Assembly: GCA_934573945.1 (NCBI GenBank) | Contig: CAKTMQ010000035.1 | Span: forward strand, 1 to 13,601 | DNA from: an uncultured Oscillospiraceae bacterium | GTDB taxonomy: Bacteria > Bacillota > Clostridia > Oscillospirales > Oscillospiraceae | Length of the DNA: 13,601 nucleotides | Direction of reading: 5' to 3' | In this document: one piece after another, positions 1 through 4,775 of the stretch | Layout of the letters: the number at the start of each line of letters is the position of its first letter | Numbering within the stretch: the first letter of the stretch is position 1 | Made by a program: the position numbers and the translations under genes | Notes under the pieces: model-generated | Told to the model about the DNA's origin: nothing | The model's input: the letters and a program-made list of their open reading frames with translations, nothing else | Database searches by the model: none

Positions 1-241
1 TGCTTCTCCGCGATGCTGTCGCGGTTGGCCTCGTAGTATGCCCGCTGATACGCCGCGATGCTGTCGCGGTTGGCCTCGTAGTATGCCCGCTTCTTCTCCG
101 CGATGCTGTCGCGGTTGGCCTCGTAGTATGCCCGCTTCTTCTCCGCGAGGCTGTCGCGGTTGGCCTCACGGTATGCCCGCTGCTTCTCCGCGATGCTGTC
201 GCGGTTGGCCTCACGGTATGCCCGCTGATACGCCGCGATGC
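1..241. repeat. tandem 45-bp repeat inside the coding region
   Basis: The motif GATGCTGTCGCGGTTGGCC starts at 12, 57, 102, 147 (as GAGG) and 192, with the truncated unit boundary at 237, so the period is exactly 45 bp (15 codons). Copies are nearly identical at the nucleotide level. They differ mainly at the TCGTAG/TCACGG position and in alternation of TGATACGCCGC with TGCTTCTCCGC or TTCTTCTCCGC. At least five units are visible and the array continues past the left edge. Confidence 0.95.
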
Positions 242-389
242 GCCGCTTTTCCGGCGCCATCCGCTCCAGCTTCACCACCTGCGTCAGCTCCCTGTCCCGC
301 TCCAGATCCTCCGGAGACAGCCGGAACTCCCGCTCGATCTCCTCGTCAGCCCGCCGCATCTCCTCCCATTCCGCCGCCGTAAACGGCAT
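1..389 (-). CDS. phage-type protein made of 15-residue charged repeats (3' part outside window)
   Basis: The gene reads leftward off the window edge; the first 129 codons are visible. ATG at 389 is preceded by AAGGAGG with good spacing. The first ~50 residues are acidic and helical (start MPFTAAEWEEMRRADEEIER). From about residue 52 the protein becomes a tandem series of 15-residue units of the type RAYREANRDSIAEKQ or RAYYEANRDSIAEKK, very rich in Lys, Arg, Glu and Tyr and probably one long helix. Repeats of this style are familiar from phage proteins, sometimes ahead of a nuclease or zinc domain; any such domain here would lie outside the window. It follows the 77-aa Cys-rich gene by 17 bp and probably shares its transcript. 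Function unknown. Confidence is high that it is a gene, low for its role. Confidence 0.85.
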   Translation of the reverse strand, partial: MPFTAAEWEEMRRADEEIEREFRLSPEDLERDRELTQVVKLERMAPEKRRIAAYQRAYREANRDSIAEKQRAYREANRDSLAEKKRAYYEANRDSIAEKKRAYYEANRDSIAAYQRAYYEANRDSIAEK

Positions 390-406
390 GGCGTGTCACC
401 TCCTTC

Positions 407-640
407 TCACTTCCCATGCTTATGTTCCCAGCGGAACCGCTTCGCAGCGGCCTTCCGCTTCCCGGCGGTCGCGTCCAGCGCGGCCTTTGCATTCGCTTGC
501 CGCTGCTGGTACTCCGCCTCCTTCGCCCTCCGGTAGGGCTGGTAGCGTTCGCACGCCCCGTGGCACCCCGCCTGCCGCTCCCGGCAGTCCGGCGTGCAGG
601 GGCACGCCACGGCCACAGGCCGCTCCAGCATCACGCTCAC
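407..640 (-). CDS. small cysteine-rich phage-type protein, 77 aa
   Basis: GTG at 640 is chosen because GGAGG lies 7 nt upstream and the start overlaps the previous gene's stop by 4 nt (GTGA). An in-frame ATG at 631 is the alternative but sits too far from the RBS. The protein has five cysteines near the N-terminus (C13, C15, C19, C26, C30 in CPCTPDCRERQAGCHGAC), then a basic helical tail rich in Lys, Arg, Gln and Ala that ends HKHGK. The Cys cluster suggests metal binding and the tail could contact nucleic acid; both are inferences. No family recognised. Confidence 0.75.
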   Translation of the reverse strand: MSVMLERPVAVACPCTPDCRERQAGCHGACERYQPYRRAKEAEYQQRQANAKAALDATAGKRKAAAKRFRWEHKHGK

Positions 641-726
641 CGCCGCCCCTCCAGCTTGTCCAGCAGCGCCCCGAACAGGTGCGCCGTCGTGGCCGCCCCG
701 ATGACGATCATCACATAGGCCATCAT
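637..726 (-). CDS. 29-aa hydrophobic microprotein
   Basis: A short reading frame, MMAYVMIVIGAATTAHLFGALLDKLEGRR, begins at ATG 726. GGAGG lies 7 nt upstream. It overlaps the upstream gene by 4 nt (ATGA) and the downstream gene by 4 nt (GTGA), the layout expected of translational coupling. Residues 3-22 could form one membrane helix, followed by a short charged tail. It is probably a genuine phage microprotein because both junctions and the RBS fit exactly. Function unknown; a small membrane protein is the most that can be said. Confidence 0.7.
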   Translation of the reverse strand: MMAYVMIVIGAATTAHLFGALLDKLEGRR

Positions 727-875
727 GCCCGCACCTCCGCAGTACACAGCGTGTCGCACATCTCCTTGCACGGGCAGCTCGGGCAATCGCATTCCAGCGG
801 ATTCTTGCGTTCACACAGCGCATCCTTCCGTGCCAGAAACACGCTTTCCAGTTCTCTGTAGTCAGCTCTGCTCAC
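723..875 (-). CDS. 50-aa protein with seven cysteines
   Basis: GTG at 875 has AAGGAGG 8 nt upstream. An in-frame ATG at 908 would add 11 residues but has no convincing RBS. Cysteines at 21, 29, 31, 34, 36, 40 and 44 include the dense stretch CDCPSCPCKEMC, which looks like a metal-binding or disulfide-rich knuckle. The N-terminal 20 residues look helical. Its stop overlaps the next start as ATGA. It belongs to the leftward early transcript. Family not recognised. Confidence 0.75.
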   Translation of the reverse strand: MSRADYRELESVFLARKDALCERKNPLECDCPSCPCKEMCDTLCTAEVRA

Positions 876-921
876 AGTCAGACCCTCCTTCTTTTGTGGC
901 TTGTCCATCAGCAGCGGGGCA

Positions 922-1047
922 TCACCCCGCCTTCTCCTCTTTTTGTTCCTCCGGCTCGATTTTTGTCACAATGACCGTCCCGGTCAGGCCGTTGTTTTCC
1001 AGTGTCGCTTTCACCAGATACTCCAGCGCCGCCTTGAAGCAGTCCAT
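922..1047 (-). CDS. 41-aa small phage-type protein
   Basis: Reading frame MDCFKAALEYLVKATLENNG and onward ends in a Glu/Lys tail (EPEEQKEEKAG). ATG at 1047 is preferred because AGGAG lies 9 nt upstream; an in-frame ATG at 1053 would be only 3 nt from that site. The protein reads as a helix followed by a short beta strand (GTVIVTKIEP). It precedes the seven-Cys gene by about 46 bp on the same strand. Function unknown. Confidence 0.65.
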   Translation of the reverse strand: MDCFKAALEYLVKATLENNGLTGTVIVTKIEPEEQKEEKAG

Positions 1048-1266
1048 TTTCATCCACTCCTTTCCTATGCACGATATGCGCACACGGCTTGTCTGCTTTC
1101 TTCGTTACCTGTGGTGAGGTGGTTTTTCTTGTGCCGCCCGCGCAAAAACTGCTGTATACATCTTGCTTTCCGGTGTCCGCTCTGTCATACTGATACTTGC
1201 CCTTTAGGGAACGCCCGTGGGCGGGAAAGGATGTGGTCGCCATCGAGGGTCTGCTCTCCGGCGTCA
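1048..1266. other. stretch with no convincing gene
   Basis: I find no well-supported gene here. A leftward frame from ATG 1267 (TAATG junction with the possible 54-aa gene) stays open to 908, but it runs straight over the better supported 41-aa gene in another frame, so I do not call it. A weak rightward promoter-like pair (TTGCTT near 1164, 17 bp, CATACT) is present, but nothing convincing follows it. Confidence 0.4.
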
Positions 1267-1431
1267 TTACACCTTCCCTGTGTCTGCGGTGACCGCTCGG
1301 CAGAGGTGGTAGCCCCACCCGTTCGGCGCGTAAGCGTTGCGGCCATGCCCAGTGCTGTCTGCCAGCAGCAGCAACATGGTGCAGACAAAGCCAGACGAGA
1401 TGCGGGAGGTGGCAGCCTCCCGTTTTCTCAT
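1267..1431 (-). CDS. possible 54-aa protein
   Basis: A leftward frame from ATG 1431 has TGGAG 8 nt upstream and ends at 1267. It contains the segment MLLLLADSTGHGRNAYAPNG followed by WGYHLCRAV. A 13-codon frame upstream (GTG 1469) ends with a 4-nt ATGA overlap on its start. Codon content is reasonable, but no family is recognised and the region between the 160-aa and 41-aa genes would otherwise be empty. A hairpin, GGGAGG-TGGCAG-CCTCCC followed by GTTTTCT (about 1404-1427), lies within its 5' end and could equally act as a weak rightward terminator. Confidence 0.4.
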   Translation of the reverse strand: MRKREAATSRISSGFVCTMLLLLADSTGHGRNAYAPNGWGYHLCRAVTADTGKV

Positions 1432-1481
1432 CCTGGGCGCTCCATAAAAGGCAAGTATGCGGTTTTCACAAGCGGTTCCCC

Positions 1482-1510
1482 TTGCTCCTCCCCTCCCGCC
1501 ATGCTACAAT
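1482..1510 (+). promoter_or_regulatory. sigma-A-type promoter of rightward unit A
   Basis: TTGCTC, exactly 17 bp, then TACAAT. The start point would be near 1517, just ahead of the RBS of the 113-aa gene. The 21 bp from 1502 to 1522, covering the -10 and the start of the RBS, recur without a mismatch at 2273-2293. Confidence 0.65.
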
Positions 1511-1522
1511 AACCGGGAAAGG
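1502..1522 (+). repeat. duplicated promoter/RBS segment (second copy 2273-2293)
   Basis: A 21-bp identity begins TGCTACAATAACC and ends GGGAAAGG. It occurs at 1502-1522 and 2273-2293, each time ahead of a small rightward gene. The flanks resemble each other too (CTCCTCC upstream, GGTG downstream), so this is a copied transcription start rather than chance. Confidence 0.85.
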
Positions 1523-1532
1523 CGGTGTTTTT

Positions 1533-1874
1533 GTGGAACTTAAAATTTTGAATTACCTGTGTGACCACAACGGTCACGCGGATTACGCAGACCTTCTCAA
1601 TGCGTTCCCCGGCATTCTGGAAACCGATGGTTTCCTGCAAATGCTCAAAGATGACGGCTGCATCAGCGGCAGCCTGACCGCGTATTCTCAGGTCGTTCTC
1701 ACGCCCAAAGGCCGCGCCTGCCGCTCAAAGCTTCAGCAGCAGGAACAGCAGCGCAAGGAGCTGAAAGAGGATTCCAACCGCAAAGCCCGCATAAACAACT
1801 GGTTGTCCGGCGTTATGATCGCTCTTTCGGCAGCCACGCTTGCCTTTATGCTGCTCCAGCATTTCTGCCGGTGA
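1533..1874 (+). CDS. 113-aa membrane-anchored protein with a possible winged-helix N-terminus
   Basis: GTG at 1533 follows AAAGGCGGTG at proper spacing, directly after the unit A promoter. Residues 1-65 (LKILNYLCDHNGHADYADLL, then FLQMLKDDGCISG and VVLTPKGRAC) read like a winged-helix fold: helices, then a strand-turn-strand ending in TPKGR. Residues 66-86 are a Gln/Glu/Lys-rich coiled coil. Residues 90-109 are a single membrane helix (NWLSGVMIALSAATLAFMLL). It is opposite in direction to the early operon and overlaps the 3' 150 bp of the leftward 160-aa gene. A membrane-tethered DNA-binding or sensing protein is an inference. It could be a moron-type accessory gene. Confidence 0.7.
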   Translation: MELKILNYLCDHNGHADYADLLNAFPGILETDGFLQMLKDDGCISGSLTAYSQVVLTPKGRACRSKLQQQEQQRKELKEDSNRKARINNWLSGVMIALSAATLAFMLLQHFCR

Positions 1875-2207
1875 CCGCCGCTCTGCCCGGTACTCCTTCA
1901 GCATTTGAAGCTCGCCGCAGCTGCGCTCTTTGCCGCCCTCGTGCCACCACCAGTTCAGCCATGCGGATTCTTGCCGTTGCATTCCGTAAAGCCACCATGC
2001 GCGGCTTGCCCGCTCCTCCCCGATGATCTCCAGTACCGCGATCAGCTTGTCAAGGGTATAGTCGAACTTGCAGCGCACCGGCGGCTCCGCGTAGTCCGGC
2101 AGACTGTCGAAATCCTCCGGCTTTCCATTCAGCTGATCCGGCCATTGGCCGCGGGTTAACTGGACATAGGCCATGTCCAGATCATCCGCCTGCTGGTCGT
2201 ACCTCAT
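1725..2207 (-). CDS. 160-aa tryptophan-rich phage-type protein
   Basis: ATG at 2207 has GGAGG 9 nt upstream. Residues 1-60 are acidic and mixed; residues 71-88 carry a striking tryptophan cluster (WWLYGMQRQESAWLNWWW); residues 98-118 are charged and helical. The last 49 residues, including a hydrophobic C-terminus (about 135-160), are encoded opposite the end of the rightward 113-aa gene. The ancestral protein may have ended near residue 118, with the rest being read-through of antisense sequence; this cannot be decided here. The N-terminal two thirds looks like a real gene. No family recognised. Confidence 0.65.
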   Translation of the reverse strand: MRYDQQADDLDMAYVQLTRGQWPDQLNGKPEDFDSLPDYAEPPVRCKFDYTLDKLIAVLEIIGEERASRAWWLYGMQRQESAWLNWWWHEGGKERSCGELQMLKEYRAERRSPAEMLEQHKGKRGCRKSDHNAGQPVVYAGFAVGILFQLLALLFLLLKL

Positions 2208-2224
2208 TTCCTCTCACCTCCCCT

Positions 2225-2251
2225 GCCCGCACCCCGTGCGGGCTGTTTTTT
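2225..2251 (+). terminator. rho-independent terminator ending rightward unit A
   Basis: GCCCGCAC-CCC-GTGCGGGC forms a perfect 8-bp GC-rich stem, followed by TGTTTTTT. It works in the + direction and lies between the RBS of the leftward 160-aa gene and the promoter of unit B. The stem-loop and T-tract recur at 2662-2688. Confidence 0.85.
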
Positions 2252-2252
2252 C

Positions 2253-2281
2253 TTGCCCTGTTTTCTCCTCCGTGCTACAAT
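2253..2281 (+). promoter_or_regulatory. sigma-A-type promoter of rightward unit B
   Basis: TTGCCC, exactly 17 bp, then TACAAT. The -35 begins two bases after the T-tract of the preceding terminator. It has the same -10/RBS segment as the unit A promoter and drives the 68-aa Cys-rich gene. Confidence 0.65.
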
Positions 2282-2304
2282 AACCGGGAAAGGAGGTGAA
2301 ACCC

Positions 2305-2511
2305 GTGACCTGTACAAAGTTCTGTCCACTCCGTTCCACGCCGCAGCAGGATGTCCCCTGTGTTGCCAATTGCGCGTGGAACGTCAGCGTGTCTCCGGAC
2401 ACTCCGCCGGTCTGCGCCGCCGTGAGCCTTGCCGCTCTCGCCGGAAGCATGTCCACGCTGACCGCCATCGCGGAAGCTACTGCACGTCGCACGCGTCCTC
2501 AGCAGCCGTGA
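2305..2511 (+). CDS. 68-aa cysteine-motif phage protein
   Basis: GTG at 2305 has AAAGGAGG 8 nt upstream; a GTG at 2296 overlaps the RBS and is rejected. Cysteines at 3, 7, 19, 23 and 37 give the pattern CX3C-X11-CX3C followed by a lone Cys, with the CAW motif at 23-25 and the later segment CAAVSLAALAGS. This C..CAW..CA pattern is one I associate with very common small phage proteins of Firmicutes, thought to bind metal; that is memory, not a search. The gene is opposite to the early operon, has its own promoter, and its last 35 bp overlap the leftward 55-aa gene. Confidence 0.7.
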   Translation: MTCTKFCPLRSTPQQDVPCVANCAWNVSVSPDTPPVCAAVSLAALAGSMSTLTAIAEATARRTRPQQP

Positions 2512-2644
2512 CCTCCAGATAGTCCCACACGGCGCTCAGGATCATCCGGACGTCGGAGCAGGTGGCCTTTGCCTCAGCCAGCACCCGGGCTACCTGCTTC
2601 GTCGTCTCTTTGTTTTTGTCGCTCAGCCAGATCGTCTCGTTCAC
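2477..2644 (-). CDS. 55-aa small phage-type protein
   Basis: GTG at 2644 has GGAGG 9 nt upstream, just past the hairpin that is the + strand terminator. The protein starts MNETIWLSDKNKETTKQVAR, continues with a helical LAEAKATCSDVRMILSAVWD segment, and has an acidic end. It is probably all-helical. It lies directly downstream of the Cro-like gene on the same strand, so it is likely the second gene of the leftward transcript. The whole gene is opposite the transcript of rightward unit B. Function unknown. Confidence 0.7.
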   Translation of the reverse strand: MNETIWLSDKNKETTKQVARVLAEAKATCSDVRMILSAVWDYLEVTAAEDACDVQ

Positions 2645-2661
2645 TTCCTATCACCTCCCCT

Positions 2662-2688
2662 CCCGCACCCCGTGCGGGCTGTTTTTTT
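2662..2688 (+). terminator. rho-independent terminator ending rightward unit B
   Basis: CCCGCAC-CCC-GTGCGGG, then CTG and seven Ts. It matches the 2225-2251 terminator apart from the outermost stem pair. The T-run overlaps the stop codon of the leftward Cro-like gene. Read leftward, the same hairpin sits between that gene and the RBS of the 55-aa gene. Confidence 0.85.
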
Positions 2689-2881
2689 ACGTCGCCTTGC
2701 TGGCCTTGATCTGCTGAATTGCCTCCATCATGCGGTCTTTTGCTCCGGCCGAATTCTTCTTGCCGTTCAAAAGCATTGAGATGTATGGCACAGTCACACC
2801 CATCTTGGCGGCGAGTTCTGCTTGCGTGATTCCGTTGATATGCAGTGCGGCCACTACATCGCCAGTCCATTTTGCAGGCAC
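2687..2881 (-). CDS. Cro-like XRE-family DNA-binding protein, 64 aa
   Basis: GTG at 2881 has GGAGG 9 nt upstream. Nearly the whole protein is one helix-turn-helix domain: ITQAELAAKMGVTVPYISML (about residues 18-37) is the classic XRE pattern, with helix 2 at TQAELAAKMG and the recognition helix at VPYISMLLNGK. As the first leftward gene, divergent from the + strand repressor across a 240-bp control region, it sits where a Cro-type lytic regulator is expected. It would bind operators in 2882-3122, repress the immunity repressor and allow early gene expression. Position and fold are strong; the exact role is inferred. Confidence 0.85.
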   Translation of the reverse strand: MPAKWTGDVVAALHINGITQAELAAKMGVTVPYISMLLNGKKNSAGAKDRMMEAIQQIKASKAT

Positions 2882-2918
2882 TTGTGGTTCCCTCCCCTCA
2901 AAACACTATATTTTGTAG

Positions 2919-2947
2919 TTGAAAAAGTTAAACAGGTGTGGTATTAT
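2919..2947 (+). promoter_or_regulatory. rightward (lysogenic) promoter
   Basis: TTGAAA, 17 bp, TATTAT, with TG one base before the -10 (extended -10). It would start near 2954 and give the repressor mRNA a leader of about 170 nt. It faces the leftward promoter at 3035-3063. Confidence 0.7.
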
Positions 2948-2966
2948 GTTCGTGTCACCAAACATA
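2945..2966. promoter_or_regulatory. inverted repeat at the rightward start site, candidate operator
   Basis: TATGTT and AACATA are separated by 10 bp and span the -10 end and probable start point of the rightward promoter. A dimeric XRE protein could bind here and block repressor transcription. A further TTAA-rich motif, TTAAGCTAATTAAG, lies at 2971-2984. Confidence 0.4.
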
Positions 2967-3034
2967 CGCATTAAGCTAATTAAGTGCACCAGCTTTTTGC
3001 GCCACGCAGTTTTAATTTGTTTAACCGTGTTTCT

Positions 3035-3063
3035 ATATTATTACTTAAATTTCTTAAAGTCAA
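3035..3063 (-). promoter_or_regulatory. leftward (early/lytic) promoter
   Basis: On the - strand: TTGACT, 17 bp, TAATAT. The start would be near 3028, about 150 nt upstream of the Cro-like gene. Its spacer contains one copy of the repeated operator candidate (3045-3058). A second, weaker - strand pair ending TATAGT lies near 2905-2910. Confidence 0.65.
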
Positions 3064-3087
3064 TATAAACAGGTTAAATTTCTTAAA
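3045..3087. promoter_or_regulatory. two direct operator-like repeats
   Basis: TTAAATTTCTTAAA occurs exactly at 3045-3058 and 3074-3087 (29-bp spacing), with a partial GTTAAATT near 3091-3098. The first fills the spacer of the leftward promoter and the second lies just upstream of it, so an occupied site would block leftward transcription. They are the likely binding sites of the immunity repressor, the Cro-like protein, or both. Confidence 0.6.
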
Positions 3088-3122
3088 ATTGTTAAATTGC
3101 ACAGTTTTAAGGAGCAATTATT

Positions 3123-3431
3123 ATGACCTTTTACGAATGGTTTACGGCGCAGTGTGTCACCCATAACACTACGCCATCCGCTGTAGCTGTTGCTGTGGGC
3201 GTATCGCCAGCCGCAGCAAACGGCTGGAAGGGCGGCTCCATGCCGAAATCTGTCACTCTCATGCGCATAGAGAACTACTTTGGCGAAAAATACAGCGCCC
3301 CGACCACAGACGATACCCTGCAAACCCTGAAAGACGAAGAAAAAGCGCTCCTGCATTCCTACCGTACAATGACGGATGAGCAGAAGCGCATAATGTCTGT
3401 ATTTATTAAAGGATTGAAAAATGATTCTTGA
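3123..3431 (+). CDS. XRE-family phage repressor (CI-like), 102 aa
   Basis: ATG at 3123 has AAGGAG 8 nt upstream. Residues 1-55 form a helix-turn-helix domain, with SAVAVAVGVSPAAANGWKGG (about 19-38) as the two central helices and SVTLMRIENYFG as the following helix. Residues 65-100 (LKDEEKALLHSYRTMTDEQK and onward) form a helical tail likely used for dimerisation. Divergence from the Cro-like gene and direct overlap with an ImmA-like peptidase gene identify it as the immunity repressor, which would hold the leftward promoter off during lysogeny. Confidence 0.8.
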   Translation: MTFYEWFTAQCVTHNTTPSAVAVAVGVSPAAANGWKGGSMPKSVTLMRIENYFGEKYSAPTTDDTLQTLKDEEKALLHSYRTMTDEQKRIMSVFIKGLKNDS

Positions 3432-3648
3432 AAACGCGGATTACTTCATCAACTTTGTGGATTTTCCTGTTTGTTCCTGCGGCGGTGTGATCCTACTGAA
3501 CGAGGACGGTACATATACCATCCTTCTCAACAGTCGTCTGAGCCGCCAGCAGAACAGGGACAGCCTGATCCATGAGTTGAACCACATCAAAAACGGGGAT
3601 TTTTACAGAGATACCCCTATCAAACAAATCGAGGCTGAAGCTGGATAA
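3421..3648 (+). CDS. compact ImmA/IrrE-type metallopeptidase, 75 aa
   Basis: ATG at 3421 overlaps the repressor gene by 11 bp; AAAGGA precedes it. HELNH at residues 51-55 is the HExxH zinc site, and the downstream acidic IEAEA segment (residues 70-74) can supply the third ligand, as in ImmA/IrrE peptidases. In ICEBs1-like elements ImmA cleaves the immunity repressor to start induction, and the gene order repressor-peptidase is the same here. At 75 aa it is shorter than typical ImmA proteins (about 130 aa or more), with few residues either side of the active site, so it is either a naturally minimal form or truncated. The intact RBS and motif favour a working gene. Confidence 0.75.
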   Translation: MILENADYFINFVDFPVCSCGGVILLNEDGTYTILLNSRLSRQQNRDSLIHELNHIKNGDFYRDTPIKQIEAEAG

Positions 3649-3662
3649 GGAGGGAATAAAAT

Positions 3663-3902
3663 ATGGACTCGTTGATCAGTTGCATATTGGGGCTTTTTGT
3701 TGGCCTCTGCCTCCAACACGGCTTTTCCGCCATTGCTGGCAGGAAATCTGTCATCGACAGCATCGTTGAGGCTATCGAGAAAATCCCCCCAAGACAGCGA
3801 GACATCGGCGTGACCGGCAAGATCGCTCCTCCTGCGAACAGAGTCCCGCCCAAAACCGAAGCCCCGAAAGCTCAAGAACATTCAGACGACTTGCAGCCAT
3901 GA
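3663..3902 (+). CDS. 79-aa single-pass membrane protein of the lysogeny region
   Basis: ATG at 3663 has AAGGAGGG upstream. Residues 3-23 (SLISCILGLFVGLCLQHGFS) are a membrane segment, followed by an amphipathic helix (SVIDSIVEAIEKIP) and a Pro/Lys-rich, probably disordered tail. Its stop overlaps the ATG of the next gene (ATGA). It lies between the ImmA-like gene and the YHYHH-motif gene in one rightward transcript. Function unknown; it may partner the next membrane protein. Confidence 0.7.
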   Translation: MDSLISCILGLFVGLCLQHGFSAIAGRKSVIDSIVEAIEKIPPRQRDIGVTGKIAPPANRVPPKTEAPKAQEHSDDLQP

Positions 3903-4753
3903 AAAAACGGCTGCTTTGCGCGATCTGCTGTTTACTTTGTGTCGTCGTTGCCTATGCGCATCCGGGTCGCACTGACAGCAACGGCGGCCACTACAATCGG
4001 TCTACTGGTGAATACCACTATCACCATGGTTATCCCGCCCACCAGCATACCGGCGGGGTTTGCCCATATGATCATGACGACCGCACAGGCTGGAACTCCG
4101 GTACATCCGGCGGCTCAAGCGCCTCAAATGTCACACGCACAGAGCCACAAAATGCCGATACCGATCACGGTTTTCAAATCAGTCCAGCCCTTGTCATTTC
4201 TCTTTTCCTTCTGCTGGGCATATTTGTTTTCTTTAATCGGGCACGCAGCCTCTTCAGGAACTGTGTCTTTGTATTCTCCGGCAGGTCAAGAGAAGAGGCC
4301 GCAAAATTACGGGCAGAATTAAACGGGATCAAAACCGACTATCAACGTCTGACAAATTTCCCCATGGATGACATCCTCCGAACAGAGTTGGACGAAATCA
4401 AGGCCGACTATCAACGTCTGGCAAATATCAATGTGGATGATCTCCGGCGCTCATGCCATGTTCCCGCCGATTCTTACCTGTCTGCCTCCGATCTGCTTCC
4501 TTACACAAATGATGACATTGGGCCATTTGGCAGATACACTGTGTGGCTGAACCACAAGGGAGATATTTACCATGATCCGGGGTGCAGGTATTTCTCTGCC
4601 GATCGTCCGATAAACGCAATCAACCTGCCATGGAATGCCCAGCCGTGCAGAAAATGTCATCCTGCTCTCCCCGACACAACGTGGGTCGCTCCCTACCGAA
4701 GTGTTTTGAGGGCTTTGCGCAATTTCCATGTATACGATAGGTTTCCCGAATAA
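3899..4753 (+). CDS. 284-aa exported/membrane protein with YHYHH motif and C-terminal Cys/His domain
   Basis: A signal-like N-terminus (residues 1-20, ending VVAYA) is followed by HPGRTDSNGGHYNRSTGEYH and YHHG (21-44), matching the YHYH-type domain seen in many small exported Firmicutes proteins. Residues 65-90 are a Ser/Gly/Thr linker and 94-112 a membrane helix. Two similar segments follow, LNGIKTDYQRLTNFPMDDIL (141-160) and LDEIKADYQRLANINVDDL (164-182). The C-terminus has GDIYHDPGCRYF (221-232) and QPCRKCHP (248-255), the YHxxxCRY...PCxxCxP pattern of small zinc-binding domains. The start overlaps the previous stop by 4 nt. It could have a surface or exclusion role in the lysogen, which is inference. 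Confidence 0.75.
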   Translation: MKKRLLCAICCLLCVVVAYAHPGRTDSNGGHYNRSTGEYHYHHGYPAHQHTGGVCPYDHDDRTGWNSGTSGGSSASNVTRTEPQNADTDHGFQISPALVISLFLLLGIFVFFNRARSLFRNCVFVFSGRSREEAAKLRAELNGIKTDYQRLTNFPMDDILRTELDEIKADYQRLANINVDDLRRSCHVPADSYLSASDLLPYTNDDIGPFGRYTVWLNHKGDIYHDPGCRYFSADRPINAINLPWNAQPCRKCHPALPDTTWVAPYRSVLRALRNFHVYDRFPE

Positions 4754-4775
4754 AAAGGCCACCAAGGAGAGCTGT

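Noticed and set aside
1..241. CRISPR array
   Set aside because: The repeat is contiguous with a 45-bp period and no unique spacers, and it is in frame within a coding sequence.
908..1267. Leftward 119-codon open frame from ATG 1267, coupled by TAATG to the 54-aa frame
   Set aside because: It covers the entire 41-aa gene in a different frame, the composition beyond about residue 75 looks random, and only a weak RBS precedes it. A short true gene that has lost its stop remains possible.
901..1512. Rightward 203-codon open frame
   Set aside because: Composition (Cys, His, Ser, Arg excess) is that of an antisense shadow; there is no RBS, and it runs through better supported leftward genes and the unit A promoter.
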